64,000 nt of DNA from assembly GCA_027943335.1 (NCBI GenBank), contig BSBK01001114.1, forward strand, positions 526,001 through 590,000, given 5' to 3'. Numbering within the stretch: the first letter of the stretch is position 1; each line of letters begins with the position of its first letter. The position numbers and the translations under genes are program-made. Source of the stretch: Chamaecyparis obtusa. Its lineage: Eukaryota; Streptophyta; Pinopsida; Cupressales; Cupressaceae. This document shows, piece after piece, positions 1-11,025 of the stretch. The notes beneath the pieces are model-generated. The model had not been told where the DNA came from and ran no database searches. It saw only the letters and a program-made list of their open reading frames with translations.

Positions 1-830
1 TATGCCACAACCAAGCATCTTCATCTCTTATTAACAAACAAGAAGAATGATCCATATCAAGATAGAATAGATTAACTCTAGATTGTGTACCAGTTTTGAC
101 AAGTCTTCCTTCATCATCATAGATCTTCACCTTTTTTCTCTCAAAAGCCAGTCGATGGCCTGAATTGTTCAGCTGAGCCACACTTAATAGATTATAGTTC
201 AGTCCATCTATCTAGTATGCATTTTCACATTGTATTATGTCATTGATCATCAGTGAGCCTTTACCTCTTACCATACAAGGTGCATCATTTCCCATTCTCA
301 CAGATCCTCCATTATATTCAACAAAATGATCAAACTTCTCTACATCACTAGTCATATGATGTGTAAAGCTGCTATCTATGATCCATGTATCATTTCTGCT
401 TACTTTAGAGATCAGTGCTGTCTCTTCATGTTTCTCTTCTTCCTCTGAGTCATCTTTCATAGCAACAAATACAACTTCTATATCATCATCAGAATCAAAT
501 TTGGTTTCAATATCTTCGGCTAAGTAACATACCTTTTTTCCTTTTTCATCTTGGTTGTCTCTGTTGTTGTGTCGGTAGCCTCTATTGATTCTTCTCCCAT
601 AGCTTCCTTTAGATCGGTCTTTGGATCTATCATCATCTTTCTTCTGAGGACATCTAGCAGTGATGTGATTGACTTCTTTACAATTAAATCATGCCAAAGG
701 TAGCTTACTTCTATACCTTCCTTTTCCTTTGGGAAATCTTCTAGCCATAAGAGCTTCAAGCTCATCAAGTTCATCATCGGTATTGTCATCACTATCATAA
801 TTCTTACTATTCCTGCTAGACTTTCCAATC
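1..830 (-). pseudogene. pol: Copia zinc knuckle, protease and gag-pre-integrase start (element A), broken
   Basis: Reading right to left: a basic stretch, then a CCHC zinc knuckle near 650-690 whose first Cys codon is a TGA stop (remaining residues C, H, C readable around NCKEVNHITARC). A Glu/Asp-rich linker follows, then the aspartic protease start around 212-380 (TWIIDSSFTHHMTSD). The usual Asp-Ser-Gly is Asp-Ser-Ser here. Positions 1-211 encode the beginning of the gag-pre-integrase domain (NLLSVAQL...) ending at the window edge in LWH, the start of the integrase zinc-binding motif. Protease would release the polyprotein parts in the virus-like particle. This frame is shifted relative to upstream gag. 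The family call is strong and the copy is dead. Confidence 0.75.
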
Positions 831-888
831 TTCAAAGAAGACATGAAAGAGTATTCAACAGAAGGAACAACATTGTTATCAAAGTTGT

Positions 889-1464
889 TTAATTCAAAGT
901 TGTAAGTTTACCAATCAGAGTGTCAAGAGTAAGGTTGGATGTAGCTCTTGTTTCATGAATTGCAGAAATCCTGATTGCATAAACTGGTAGCAAAGTTCTG
1001 AGAATCTTGCTTATCACTGTTTCATCATCAATTACTCCATTAGAAGCTCTAATAGAATGTACCACCTCTTTGAGTCTATTTTCATATTGCAAAATGTTCT
1101 CACCTTCTTTCATTCTCATATCATCAAATCTACCTCTCAAACTTTCAGCTCAGGCTCTTTTGACATTCACATCTCCACCATATATTAGTGTTAATTTATC
1201 CCACATTGCTTTGGTAGTTGTGCATGTCTTAATATCTTCAAATTCAGTGTCGGTACATGCAGTAGCAAGTTCCATCATAGTAACATTGTGTTCATGCTTG
1301 TCCTTCAGTTGATCAAGAGTTAAGGGACCAGTGGGTGGTTGTATGTAGCCATTCTCCATCAGATCTAGTGCAAAGTTCCCAATTCTAGATATGTGTAGCT
1401 TCATCCGGCTTTGCCATACTATGAAGTTCTCTTTGTTTAGTTTCGGTACTTCCCTCTTATACAT
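889..1464 (-). pseudogene. gag: Copia gag N-terminal part (element A)
   Basis: ATG at 1,464 opens a gag of the plant Copia UBN2/DUF4219 type. It starts MYKREVPKLNKENF and continues with W-x-x-x-M-K near residue 20 and a T-x-x-A-M-W-D-K-L motif near residue 90, the usual signatures of the capsid-like region. One stop separates the parts at 1,140/1,150, in the same frame. The second part (LENRLKEVVHSI type) continues the helical capsid. Gag packages the element RNA in cytoplasmic particles. The frame changes between about 830 and 889, so gag and the zinc knuckle are no longer joined. Confidence 0.75.
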
Positions 1465-1513
1465 CTTGAGACCTTTATGCTTAAGTCCTTAAAACTCTAT
1501 TCCAAGCAACCAA

Positions 1514-1527
1514 TGTTTTGATACCAA
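1514..1527 (-). other. Primer binding site of element A
   Basis: On the minus strand the bases directly downstream of the LTR read TTGGTATCAAAACA, close to the TGGTATCAGAGC complement of plant initiator tRNA-Met. A single base separates it from the LTR end. It fixes the LTR boundary at 1,529. Confidence 0.7.
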
Positions 1528-1528
1528 T

Positions 1529-3015
1529 TGTTAGAATAACTAAGAGGGGGGTGAATCAGTTATCTAGTGTCCCAAAACAAAATGTATAATTCAAAACTAT
1601 TTCTTCAATTTCTTCTCATTGGTAAACAATAAATACTTTCACTATCTATGCTTTTACTGATTACCAGTCTAATACCATAACAGTTACCGATCAAATCTAA
1701 CATGTAACATGTAAAGAATGATAACAAACAAATATCACAATAAACACATAACATAATAGATTTAACATGGAAACCTTGTAAAGGGAAAAACCACCTGGGA
1801 CCGGCAACCCAAAATTGTTCACTCTTCTGAAGTGAGGTCGGTTAAGACCCAACCCTGTTAAAGGTTTACAAACACACTATCAAGTGTGACCTTGTTAGAG
1901 GATTTTAGACTAGAATTTATCATCCAACCAACATTCACTATGGGGTTGATAGGATAACAATGTTCATTCTATGAATGATACATCATAAGACTTTCAAAGT
2001 CCACTCGGTTAAGAGATTTTGATTGTATACAATGGTTAAATATGTAACAGTAAATGATTTGTGTTAATAAAACTTCAATTGCAATTTACAGATCAATATT
2101 TAGTCCAAACAAATCCTTCTAATAAATATTTCACTTTAGATTCAATACTATATCAACTTACTGTCCATCAGTAATTGCTCTTTGTAGCTCGGTAATTGTT
2201 CCATAGCTTGGTTCTTACTAACTAGTATGATCAGAAAGCATGAAAACCTTGTTCACACGATATTCCTGTAGTTTCTACTTCTTTCGGCATCCTTCTATTA
2301 AGAAATTCTATTCTCTTATATAGGTAGGTAAATCATTTTCTTCTCCTCCATCGGATTTTTCTGCTTAACCACATTCATAGATTTTGCCTCTTCAAACTTT
2401 CTCAGCACTTGTGTCAATAACACATTTGATTCTCATCCTTTAGATCTTTCCTAAATTTTGTCAGTCGTCAATCTATGTAGCAAACATTATCTGTTACCTC
2501 GATGTTATACTCTTGCCAGCTCATCAATCTTATTGGCTAAACTAATCATTTAGTTCATTCTGTTCCGCTCGGTTAACAAAGAAATGCGTCAGTGAACACT
2601 GCTCGGTTAATACTATGATTGTTATACACTACACTTCGTTGGTGTATACTAGAAATGCTTCATTTACCGACAACACTACTTTTTGTCTTTCAGCTCTATA
2701 CTTTATCATAGATGAATGCAACATAATAAAGTCAATATCACCAAGTCATAGACTCATCAACAAGTTACTCAATGTGTTCCTTATCCTCATCTGTCATGTA
2801 CATCTTTCTCCATGTAGATTTCTTTGTTCTTCATCTCTTTCACCTTTCTTCAGATACCTTGGTATAGTAACTTACAAGATAAGTGCTATCAAACTAGTTG
2901 ACATCAATGACAACATAATACTGATTTAATCATATTATATATCTAATCAGCAACTCCTTAGTGATCTTTAATCATAGATTCTTCTATCAGATTCCAAATC
3001 AGTTGTAGTCCAACA
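1529..3015 (-). repeat. 5' LTR of element A
   Basis: 1,487-bp unit starting TGTTAG and ending CAACA on the plus strand. The left boundary is set by the primer binding site. The right boundary is set by the point where sequence matching B's 3' LTR resumes. Its outer end shares a GAGGGGGGTGAATCA box with the LTR of element E, and it contains several CTCGGTTAA boxes (about 2,003, 2,571 and 2,605). The small open frame at 2,615-2,929 inside it has no coding character. Confidence 0.75.
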
Positions 3016-3705
3016 TTAAATTTGCAGATTAGGGTTTTGAGGGCTTCTTAAGGGAGTCAAATTTTAATTTTTAGAGGTTGGGAGTCATGGATAAGGAGGG
3101 CTGAGTGAGCATGTTTGTTCCTTGGTTCCTTTTTTGCAGTTTGTACCCATTTTTTAGAGCTTGAAAGGATAATAAAGCTGGCTACCATATTTGCATTATT
3201 TTCTGAGTATAAAATCCATTCCTATTCTTCTTTTTTGCATTAAGTGTTGTACTTTTGTAATCAAGTTAAGTGAACTACTTCTGATTCCTTTTCTAGGTTA
3301 TCAAAAATCTGACCTTTAGCAGGATATGTACATTTGTTGATAGTTTTCATTGTTCGTGGTGATTTCCCTAGTAATGATTTCTAGTCAACCTATATGTTGA
3401 ATAGTGAATGTCAATGTGAATCTTAGTGATTGTAATTGTGAATGCTGGTTTGAAGATCCTGATTGATGTGAAGTGAGTTTTGGTGTATCACCGCATTTTC
3501 ACATTCAATTTTAATCTTTCTCCCTTTTCCCCATCAAGTTTTCAATTAGGAGGTGATATTCTATATTTGATAGGAACCAGCCTAGAATCCATAGATTCCA
3601 CCTTATTCATAGTCTACCCATAGCTAGAGGAGGTTTCCATTGTTAGGATAGAATTGTTGTATAGCCTTAATGCCTGAGTTAGGATAACAATTCTAAACCT
3701 GAACA
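3016..3705 (+). repeat. 5' LTR of element B, 3' portion
   Basis: Aligns with 8,915-9,602 almost base for base and ends CCTGAACA just before the primer-binding-like site. The first 276 bp of the LTR are displaced to the left of element A, outside the window. Confidence 0.85.
3208..3215 (+). promoter_or_regulatory. Putative TATA box, element B 5' LTR
   Basis: TATAAAAT in the LTR, conserved at 9,106-9,113 in the 3' LTR. Its place inside the LTR, well upstream of the LTR end, fits a U3 promoter. Not tested. Confidence 0.45.
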
Positions 3706-3710
3706 ATTTT

Positions 3711-3728
3711 TGGCACGCCTTGTGGGAC
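3711..3728 (+). other. Primer-binding-like site of element B
   Basis: TGGCACGCCTTGTGGGAC directly follows the 5' LTR after a short T run. The opening TGGC and the position resemble the TGGCGCCGTTGCCGGG (tRNA-Asp type) sites of Tat/Athila elements, but the match is imperfect and I cannot name the tRNA. Confidence 0.5.
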
Positions 3729-3738
3729 AATTTATTCA

Positions 3739-5201
3739 ATGAATGGGTCAAATTGCATTGTATTACTTGCTGGTTCTGGCATGCTATCAACAAAATTCAG
3801 ACCTAAAAGAGGTCATATTTTGCATATCTGATGTTCCATGGAGGAAGATGAGCTAGTTGCAAAGATCAGGAGCTGTTTTCCATCATTTCAAGTGAATTTT
3901 ATTCAAGAGAATCATTTTCAGCCCTATCAAGGTCAACAATCACAATATGATTTCCACCATTCTACAAATGATAATGGTTCACAAAATATAGATACATAAA
4001 GTATGTTGCAGAATATGTTTATGCAGATTGAAGATATTAAAAGGAAACAAGAAGCTGAATTCCAACAAGAGCTTGATAGGAAGATAGAAGAACATGCTTA
4101 TCAGGCACAGATCCAACAACAACAAGCATTGGCTCAACATGATCAAGGTTATCAAAGGTATCTGGTAGAGCAATACAAGAGAAATGAAGCCAAGCTTGTA
4201 GGAGAGTTGGAAGCACAAAGGAAAGTTCATCAAGGAGAGTTGGAAGCTTAGAAGGATGCTTATGAAAAGGAACTGAGAGCTCATCAAGAATTAAATGAAA
4301 AATTTCAAGAGCTGACAGTTGCCATGTTTAATCATAGTCATGAATTTTAGTTGGAAAAAGAAAGAGAATTAAAAGCTCAGGAGAGTCCCATAAAAAAGAG
4401 CTATAGGATCTCAAGAAAAATATAGGATTCCTAGCTTTTATAGCTAAGACATACAAAAGAGGCTATCAGATGCAGATTGAAAAGTGTTTTTAGTTGGAAG
4501 AAGAGAAGGAGAGTATTGAAAAGAAGGTTGCTGATGAGCTAAAGAAGGTTTTTTTGGAACAAGTTGAGATAAAGAAGATTTTAGCAAATAAAGATAATTG
4601 TGCTGACAAGAAAATACTTCTCCTACAAAAGAATAAGGAAGAAGAAGAAGAAGATCATTTCTAGGATGAGATGGAGGAGTTTTTCTTGCATCTTGATGAT
4701 AAGCCTGCACTTCCAAAAATCACCCAAAAGCTACAGGAGGTAGTTATTTCCAGCCAACATGATGAAGAGATCAATTAGACTGAAGTAATCTCTCAAGTAC
4801 CTGAATCTATCAAGAAAAGCTCCAAGTTTATCATCTCTCATGGCTATCCTATCAGGCATTTGGCCAGGATCGAGACTAACAAAGAAGTACAAGTTGTACT
4901 AGCACCTCTGCATGAAGTTCTGCCAAAAGAAGAAGCTGAGAAGGAATTCAATCAGCTTGCTATTCCGTATTATCAAGTAAGTAAACTCCTATTGCTACTT
5001 GCTGATTCTCTTCAAAACAATGGTATTTACAGTCAGCTTGGTCAAGTAAGTAAAATTCATATCAATCAGATCCTTATCAAACAAATGATCAAATATATCT
5101 CCTTTCTTCATCTTATAATAGCTTTCCAAAAGCATATTGATTATTGTGAGCTGCAAAGGATGGGAAGTTATTTTTCACAATCTGTGAACGATTTTGTTTA
5201 G
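3739..5201 (+). pseudogene. Unrecognised coiled-coil protein of element B
   Basis: From ATG 3,739 one frame can be followed to about 5,201 (roughly 485 codons), broken by about eight stops, mostly TAG, with no obvious frameshift over most of its length. The middle is rich in Glu, Lys and Gln with heptad-like spacing (for example EAEFQQELDRKIEEHAYQ near 4,045), so a long coiled coil is predicted. An acidic stretch near 4,640 (EEEEED) and a less charged C-terminal part follow. No zinc knuckle, protease or polymerase motif is visible. Its place directly after the primer site is where gag normally sits, so a structural or RNA-binding role is possible, but that is inference. Confidence 0.5.
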
Positions 5202-8200
5202 CCAAGCTTCAAGCTGGTTAAAGTAGGCTAGTTTAGGTTTTCATTTTAATAAGTGCAGTCCAGCACTAAGTTTTAGGTTGCATTAAGTCTAGGTCTAGGT
5301 TTAGGTACATTTTTGTTTCAATAAGGTTGCATTTATGCATGTTCCAGTTTCCTGACTCCTATTGTCCAATGATAAGGTCTGAGTTCATGTCTAGTAGGTA
5401 GACATCCAGCAGAAGTCACCAAAATTGTTACCCTATTTTTCATCATACAGAATAATAGACAAAAACATAGGAATAGTGAGTTTCATTTTTGGTACTTTCA
5501 TTTAACAGTGCTTTTCAAGTCATGTGGATTAGCATTTGGTTATTGCATTCATATCAGATTTTCATTGTACTCTAAGTTTTGATCATACTTAAAAAAATTT
5601 CAATTTATAATTGATCATTACATTGTGCATTCATACTGAATGTAATTACAAATGTTCTCTCATATTTCAATAAACAGAGTACAATACATAGAATGGAAAG
5701 AAGAGATAGGGGTATGAGTGAGTCCTTTGCATTGCCTTGAAGTAGTCTGCATATCTAGAGTTGATTGTTGTGTTTGGTCCTTGTCTCCAGTCCTCATCCT
5801 GAGTATGCATCTGTATGGTTCTAGGTCTTTTAGGGGTTGTCCTGCATCATGGTTAAGAGTTTGTTAGATCCAACTGGATCTAAGCAATGCAAAGAACAAA
5901 AACATCATACAATATCAAATTCTTTCATAACTGCATATATTTCTGATATTCAATGCAATAACAAAATGAGTATGCACACAAAGTGAAAAATAGTGCTAAA
6001 AGACAACAATAAAGCATTAGGTTAGTGAGCACACCAGTGGTCTGATGGATGCCCAAAATTGACCACTGGGTCATGTTCACTAACCTAATGCGTTAGTTTT
6101 GATGTTTTCAAGCTGAACAGAGAAATGTATTGCTTAAACAAACTATGTGTGACAGTTAAAAGATGATGATGGTGTTGAAATACTGTAAGAATGAGGTTAC
6201 ATAAGTTTGTTTATGGGAGTCACGAGCCCGTGCTCAAACCCCATGAACAAATTTCATTATTGAAGTTACATCTATTTCATTAAAGACAAGATATTTTCAA
6301 ATGGTAGCAGATGATCAATCCAAATTGATAATGAACATGTTCTAATAGCTCTGTATTTTAATGGCTAATGAGATGTATCTATAGATCTAGAATCTATGAT
6401 ATCATCAATAAATATGCCTGATAAAAGGTGGTGCATTTTTTAGTAAAAAGATGAGATAACAGTGCTGGTTTATAAGGAAAAATTACTACAACATAATGTT
6501 CAAATCCAACATGCTTTTAGATCAATAAAGCATTGCACGAAGAGTACAACCCCTGTATAATCTCTGCCATAAAGGGAAGAACCAAGCATTATTTTGATTG
6601 TGTACTCAAGCATCACAACAATAGCACATAGTATCAAAGAATGGTGCATACAAATAACTAAAAGGTAGCAGCATCATACCCAAGGCCAAGTTTGAAATAG
6701 AAAAGCTCTAAATTATTGCAATGACAGAAGGATCTCCAGCATTCAAATGTAAATAAATGACAGTTCAGTTTTTGGTATGTTCATGATCAAGTTAGGCTAT
6801 GGAGAAGAGTAGTTTTGATTTCAATCAATATGTTCTTAGCAAACATAAAGGAAGGCTGCTTCAACAACAAGTTATAATTTATAAGAAAAGATGTAGAATT
6901 ACTCATCTTTGAGTCAAGACAAGTCTTCAAACACTTCCAGCCAATGTTTCAAGCAATAGAACCAATGAACATAATCCAAATCACAAGCAATGCAACAGTC
7001 AATAGTGATTGTTACCAGTCAAGACCCAAAATTCACGCAATATCTATGCAAGTGCAATGCATCAAGGAAACATAGCTCAACATTCTTCATACCGAGTCAC
7101 ATTCAACAAGTCAAAATCAATCAACCCATGCTTTTAAGGGACACGGTTCTAGTTCAACTATTGTTCAAAATAAAGTGCCAAGAAAGCCTTAAAATCTATG
7201 CAAAGATGAGAACATTCATACAACCCATGATTCAAGGTCAGAGCTTGAGGTCAACAAAAACAAAGACTGAGGCTTGATTTTTAAATCAAATAACAGTTAC
7301 AAATTATCGGTATGGAGCTTAGCTTGTTGTACAGAGATAAATATTTGAGCTCACTTACAGTCACAACACGTGAGCTTGTAGATGAACTCAAACTTATTGG
7401 GGATAGAGATAAAGCTAGGATGTTTAAATAGTACCAAGTTGTTTCAAATCATAAGAGCCCGTGAATCTTCTAGTATTACAGCCGCTTTAGCACATCAGGG
7501 TAGGTCACGACAGTTACAACCAAGTCTCAGATAAACCCCAAATTTTATGCAAGATGGAGGGAGAGTGAACTCATCCTTTAGTTCATGGTTCAAATAGCAT
7601 GGATAAATTCCAAAATTGAGCACCAAAATAAGCTGTGTGTCACTGGTGGGAATGCGATTTGGACAAACAGTAAAAGAGACCCAAAATTTATTGAACACTA
7701 CAGCTCAATTTTTTCATAAAGCAAAGAGAAGTTCAGAAAAAAGGGAAAGATGGTCACTTATCTATAGCAAGGCTAAGTTCTCATCCTGGAGATCCTGATT
7801 TCAAGCTCAAGCTCGTGATCAAAGAATGAGCTGTTACAGTTCAATAGTCTCAAATCTAGCTCATGTTACACTATAGTAAGTTTCCATTTAGAACATAAGT
7901 CTCTAACAGTTCCAATCAAAAGTTTCCAGGCAGTTGTGTTCAATCATTGAGTGAGTTCCAATCAAAAGCTAGGTTGCAACATTATGTCCAAGCTCGAGTT
8001 CAACTAATAAAGATCATGTTTCAGCTTGAAGTTTTGAAGAATAACTCATTGTTTCAAGCTTGTGATCATAGATATATTTCCAGCTCTGAGCAGAGAATAA
8101 AGCAGGGTTAAGCAAAGTCTCAGTTGGGAAAGAGAACTCATAGTTCTAACTCCAAATCATAAAAGAAATAATCATAGTGCAAATGCCTATTATAGCCTGT

Positions 8201-8638
8201 GCCTTAAGGGGAAAATGATAGTAAACAAATAAGAGTTGGATTTCAAACTGGCAAAAGACCGAATCAACAGATTCAGTTATAGCCCGTGCTTCAAGATTAT
8301 AGCCAGAGTTCAAGCAAATAGAGAGCTTGATTTCTGCAAGGAATGCCCAGTTATAACAAAGTATGAGCTCTAGTTTTGAAAAGAATGAGCCCAGGTCACA
8401 ATTCCAAATAGTCTCCAGTTACATTTTTGAGTTTCATGCCTAGTTGCAGCGCAAAGATCAAAAGACTCTAAAATCAAGAAATTGCTAAGAATTGATATTA
8501 TTTTGAAGTCCACTGACAAAGAGGTAAATGGAATTAAATGTCTATAGAGTACTTTCAACCAAGCCTTGAAAATTTCAAATGCCAACTCATTATGCCTTAA
8601 AGAAATATTTAGCATGAGTTAGGCATTGAATCCGATAG
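5202..8638. other. Non-coding interior of element B
   Basis: About 3.4 kb between the coiled-coil frame and the 3' LTR. Short open frames (6,990-7,277, 7,616-7,798, and minus strand 8,370-8,615) show no domain and no continuation. It holds a strong hairpin at 6,014-6,091 and several scattered copies of a short AGCCCGTG-like motif. No clear purine tract lies before the 3' LTR. Confidence 0.5.
6014..6091. repeat. Large inverted repeat (hairpin) inside element B
   Basis: Arms 6,014-6,042 and 6,061-6,091 are near-perfect reverse complements. Both arms begin GCATTAGGTTAGTGA and end CCAGTGGTC, differing only in the centre of the arm. The loop is 18 bases (6,043-6,060). Confidence 0.8.
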
Positions 8639-9602
8639 TGTTATGTCTTGATTTAAATTTTGTAATAGATTGAATTTGGGGTTTTAAAAGTTTAAGTTAT
8701 ATTTTTAGGAGGGTTGGATATTTAATTGGTTTGATATTGAGTTTATCTCTATGATAAGTTGTAACATATTGGTAATATCTTTTTAAAGATATATTTATAA
8801 ATTACCAATATTAAGAGTCATTTTTGGGCTAAATTTTAGGCACTCATGTTGGAGTTCTTAGGCTGATTTTTTTGGCTTGATTTTTGGTCAAATTAGGGAA
8901 ATTTGTAAAGGGCTTGAATTTGCAGATTAGGGTTTTGAGGGCTTCTTAAGGGAGTCAATTTTTTTTTTTTAGAGGTTGGGAGTCATGGAAAAGGAGGGTT
9001 GAGTGAGCATGTTTGTTCCTTGGTGCCTTTTTTGCAGTTTGTAACCATTTTTCAGAGCTTGAAAGGATAATAAAGCTGGCTACCATATTTGCATTATTTT
9101 TTGAGTATAAAATCCATTCCTATTCTTCTTTTTTGCATTAAGTGTTGTACTTTTGTAATCAAGTTAATGAACTACTTCTGATTCCTTTTCTAGGTTATCA
9201 AAAATCTGACCTTTGGTAGGATATGTACGTTTGTTGATAGTTTTCATTGTTCATGGTGATTGCCCTAGTAAATATTTCTAGTCAACCTGTATGTTGAATA
9301 GTGAATGTCAATGTGAACCTTAGTGATTGTAATTGTGAATGCTGGTTTGAAGATCCTGATTGATCTGAAGCGAGTTTTGGTGTATCACCCCGTTTTCACA
9401 TTTAGTTTTAATCTTTCTCACTTTTCCCCATCAAGTTTTCAATCAGGAGGTGATATTCCATATTTGATAGGAACCGACCTAGAATCTAGAGATTCTACCT
9501 TATTCATAGTCTACCCACAGCTAGAGGAGGTTTCCATTGTCAGGATAGAATTGTTGTATAGCCTTAATGCTTGAGTTAGGGTAACAATTCTAAACCTGAA
9601 CA
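8639..9602 (+). repeat. 3' LTR of element B
   Basis: 964 bp from TGTTATGTC to CTGAACA. The right end is fixed by comparison with the 5' copy and by resumption of element E's LTR at 9,603. The left end is chosen as the nearest TGTT in a plausible position and could be off by a few tens of bases. Confidence 0.75.
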
Positions 9603-10722
9603 ATAACATAAACATGAATTTAAATACTGAAATAGATCTAACAATCTAATCACATCCATCAAATGGAACATATAACACAAAGATTTTGGTTACCTAGAAA
9701 CCCTGTAAAGGTAAAACTGGGGTGGGGTTGACACCCAAAAATCTTCACTACTGTAGTATGAAGTTTTCCTGTTAGGGGTACAAAGTTTGATCACTTTTGA
9801 TGATCTACCTTGTGAGGGGTCTGACCTGTTAAGAGATTACAAATTTATACAATCTACCTTGATTAAAGGTTTTGAAACTTACAACTAAGTACGTCCTCAG
9901 TTAAGAGATTTAATTAATCTTATTAGAACTACTCTGTTAAGAGATTTACCCTAATTCACTTGCAAAAATGTATCGGTACCTGATCCTTGGGTTTGTACTA
10001 AAATGATGATAACAAATTTCTTTCCAATACTTATCTAATCTCCTCAATCAAATATAGATTTGTTATGTCCTTAATTGCTTTGCTCGGTTACTCTGATTGA
10101 TCTCTACCTATATCAAAATACTTCTCTAATCTATGTACATGAGATCTCCTTCATTACATCCATCCATACATACATCATTTTAGGGTTAAGATCTCATCTT
10201 ATAAAAACATCTAATCAACCTCCTAGATCAAGATCAATGATATAGATTCTCTATTTATGCCGCTTAAGCATTCTCTTTTTCTAATAGGTTACATGGCTTA
10301 CACAGGGATTAATGATTAGAAATACAAGGCGTAATCAACTCCTTGATTCCCTCAACAAACATTAAATCTTGCATTGAAGTCAACCAAAATGGTTTACCTT
10401 GGTTTCTATGCCATTACAAACACACATGTCAAAAATTTCTTTCTTGGCATATGAAGTCACTGATGCTCAACATTTACTGTTCTTCATATACTAGTGCTTG
10501 ACACTAATTCTTCTATACAACTCGGCATAAACTTATTGATGAATACTTAAGTACTTGGTGACCTTTGACTTGCTTGACAGTAACTACTACCCTGTAACTA
10601 TACAAGTTTATTCATGACTCAACCTTTACAAGATGGCTCGGTCGCAGTGATGACTGACCAACATTGCCTAGAAAATGACTAAGTGCTAGACACTAATGGA
10701 GAACAAAACTTAGGGATCAACA
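9603..10722 (-). repeat. 3' LTR of element E (remaining part)
   Basis: Aligns with 16,722-16,898 plus 29,087-30,010. Its plus-strand right end, ATCAACA, abuts the polypurine tract. Contains several TTAAGAGATT boxes between 9,825 and 9,950. Confidence 0.8.
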
Positions 10723-10734
10723 ATCTCCCCCTTT
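10723..10734 (-). other. Polypurine tract of element E
   Basis: Minus strand reads TCAAAGGGGGAGAT directly before the 3' LTR, the classic Copia plus-strand primer. A second run, TAGGGGGAGT, lies at 10,801-10,810. Repeated purine tracts are known from Sireviruses. Confidence 0.7.
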
Positions 10735-11025
10735 GACGTTAGTGGAAAAAACACTTTGTCATGACTTTTACATTACAAAAGAGTACTTAGTAGTTTGAGG
10801 ACTCCCCCTAAGACTTTGACTCAGTCTTCAAAAGATTCTATATACATACAAGATTCTTGACTCTTGACATACACTCAATATATATATTTGCATTGCAGTA
10901 CAGTATGTCATAACTTTCTATTTTTCTCTTCCAATGATCACTGTATATACATTCCTTATTGGATTTTCTCCTTGTGTTAATCATGTCATTCCCCTTTAAG
11001 TCATTTCATTTCTCCCTTGTTTTTG

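Larger units (their letters stand above)
1..3015 (-). mobile_element. Element A: Ty1/Copia retrotransposon, 5' half
   Basis: Minus-strand Copia element: 5' LTR at 1,529-3,015, an initiator-Met-type primer binding site beside it, then gag, protease and the start of the gag-pre-integrase region running off the left edge. It interrupts the 5' LTR of element B: the sequence resuming at 3,016 aligns with 8,915 in B's intact 3' LTR. The 5 bp next to the LTR (TTAAA, 3,016-3,020) are the likely target-site duplication, but the partner lies outside the window. Several in-frame stops and one frameshift show it is not functional. Confidence 0.85.
3016..9602 (+). mobile_element. Element B: non-autonomous LTR element with a single coiled-coil frame
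   Basis: Plus-strand element: partial 5' LTR (3,016-3,705), primer-binding-like site, one long reading frame (3,739-5,201), about 3.4 kb without coding signal, and a complete 3' LTR (8,639-9,602). No protease, integrase, reverse transcriptase or RNase H motif was found in any frame. The two LTR copies align over about 690 bp with roughly 4% visible differences. B lies in the 3' LTR of element E, and ATAAC (9,603-9,607) is the likely target-site duplication. B would depend on enzymes supplied by another element. Confidence 0.75.
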
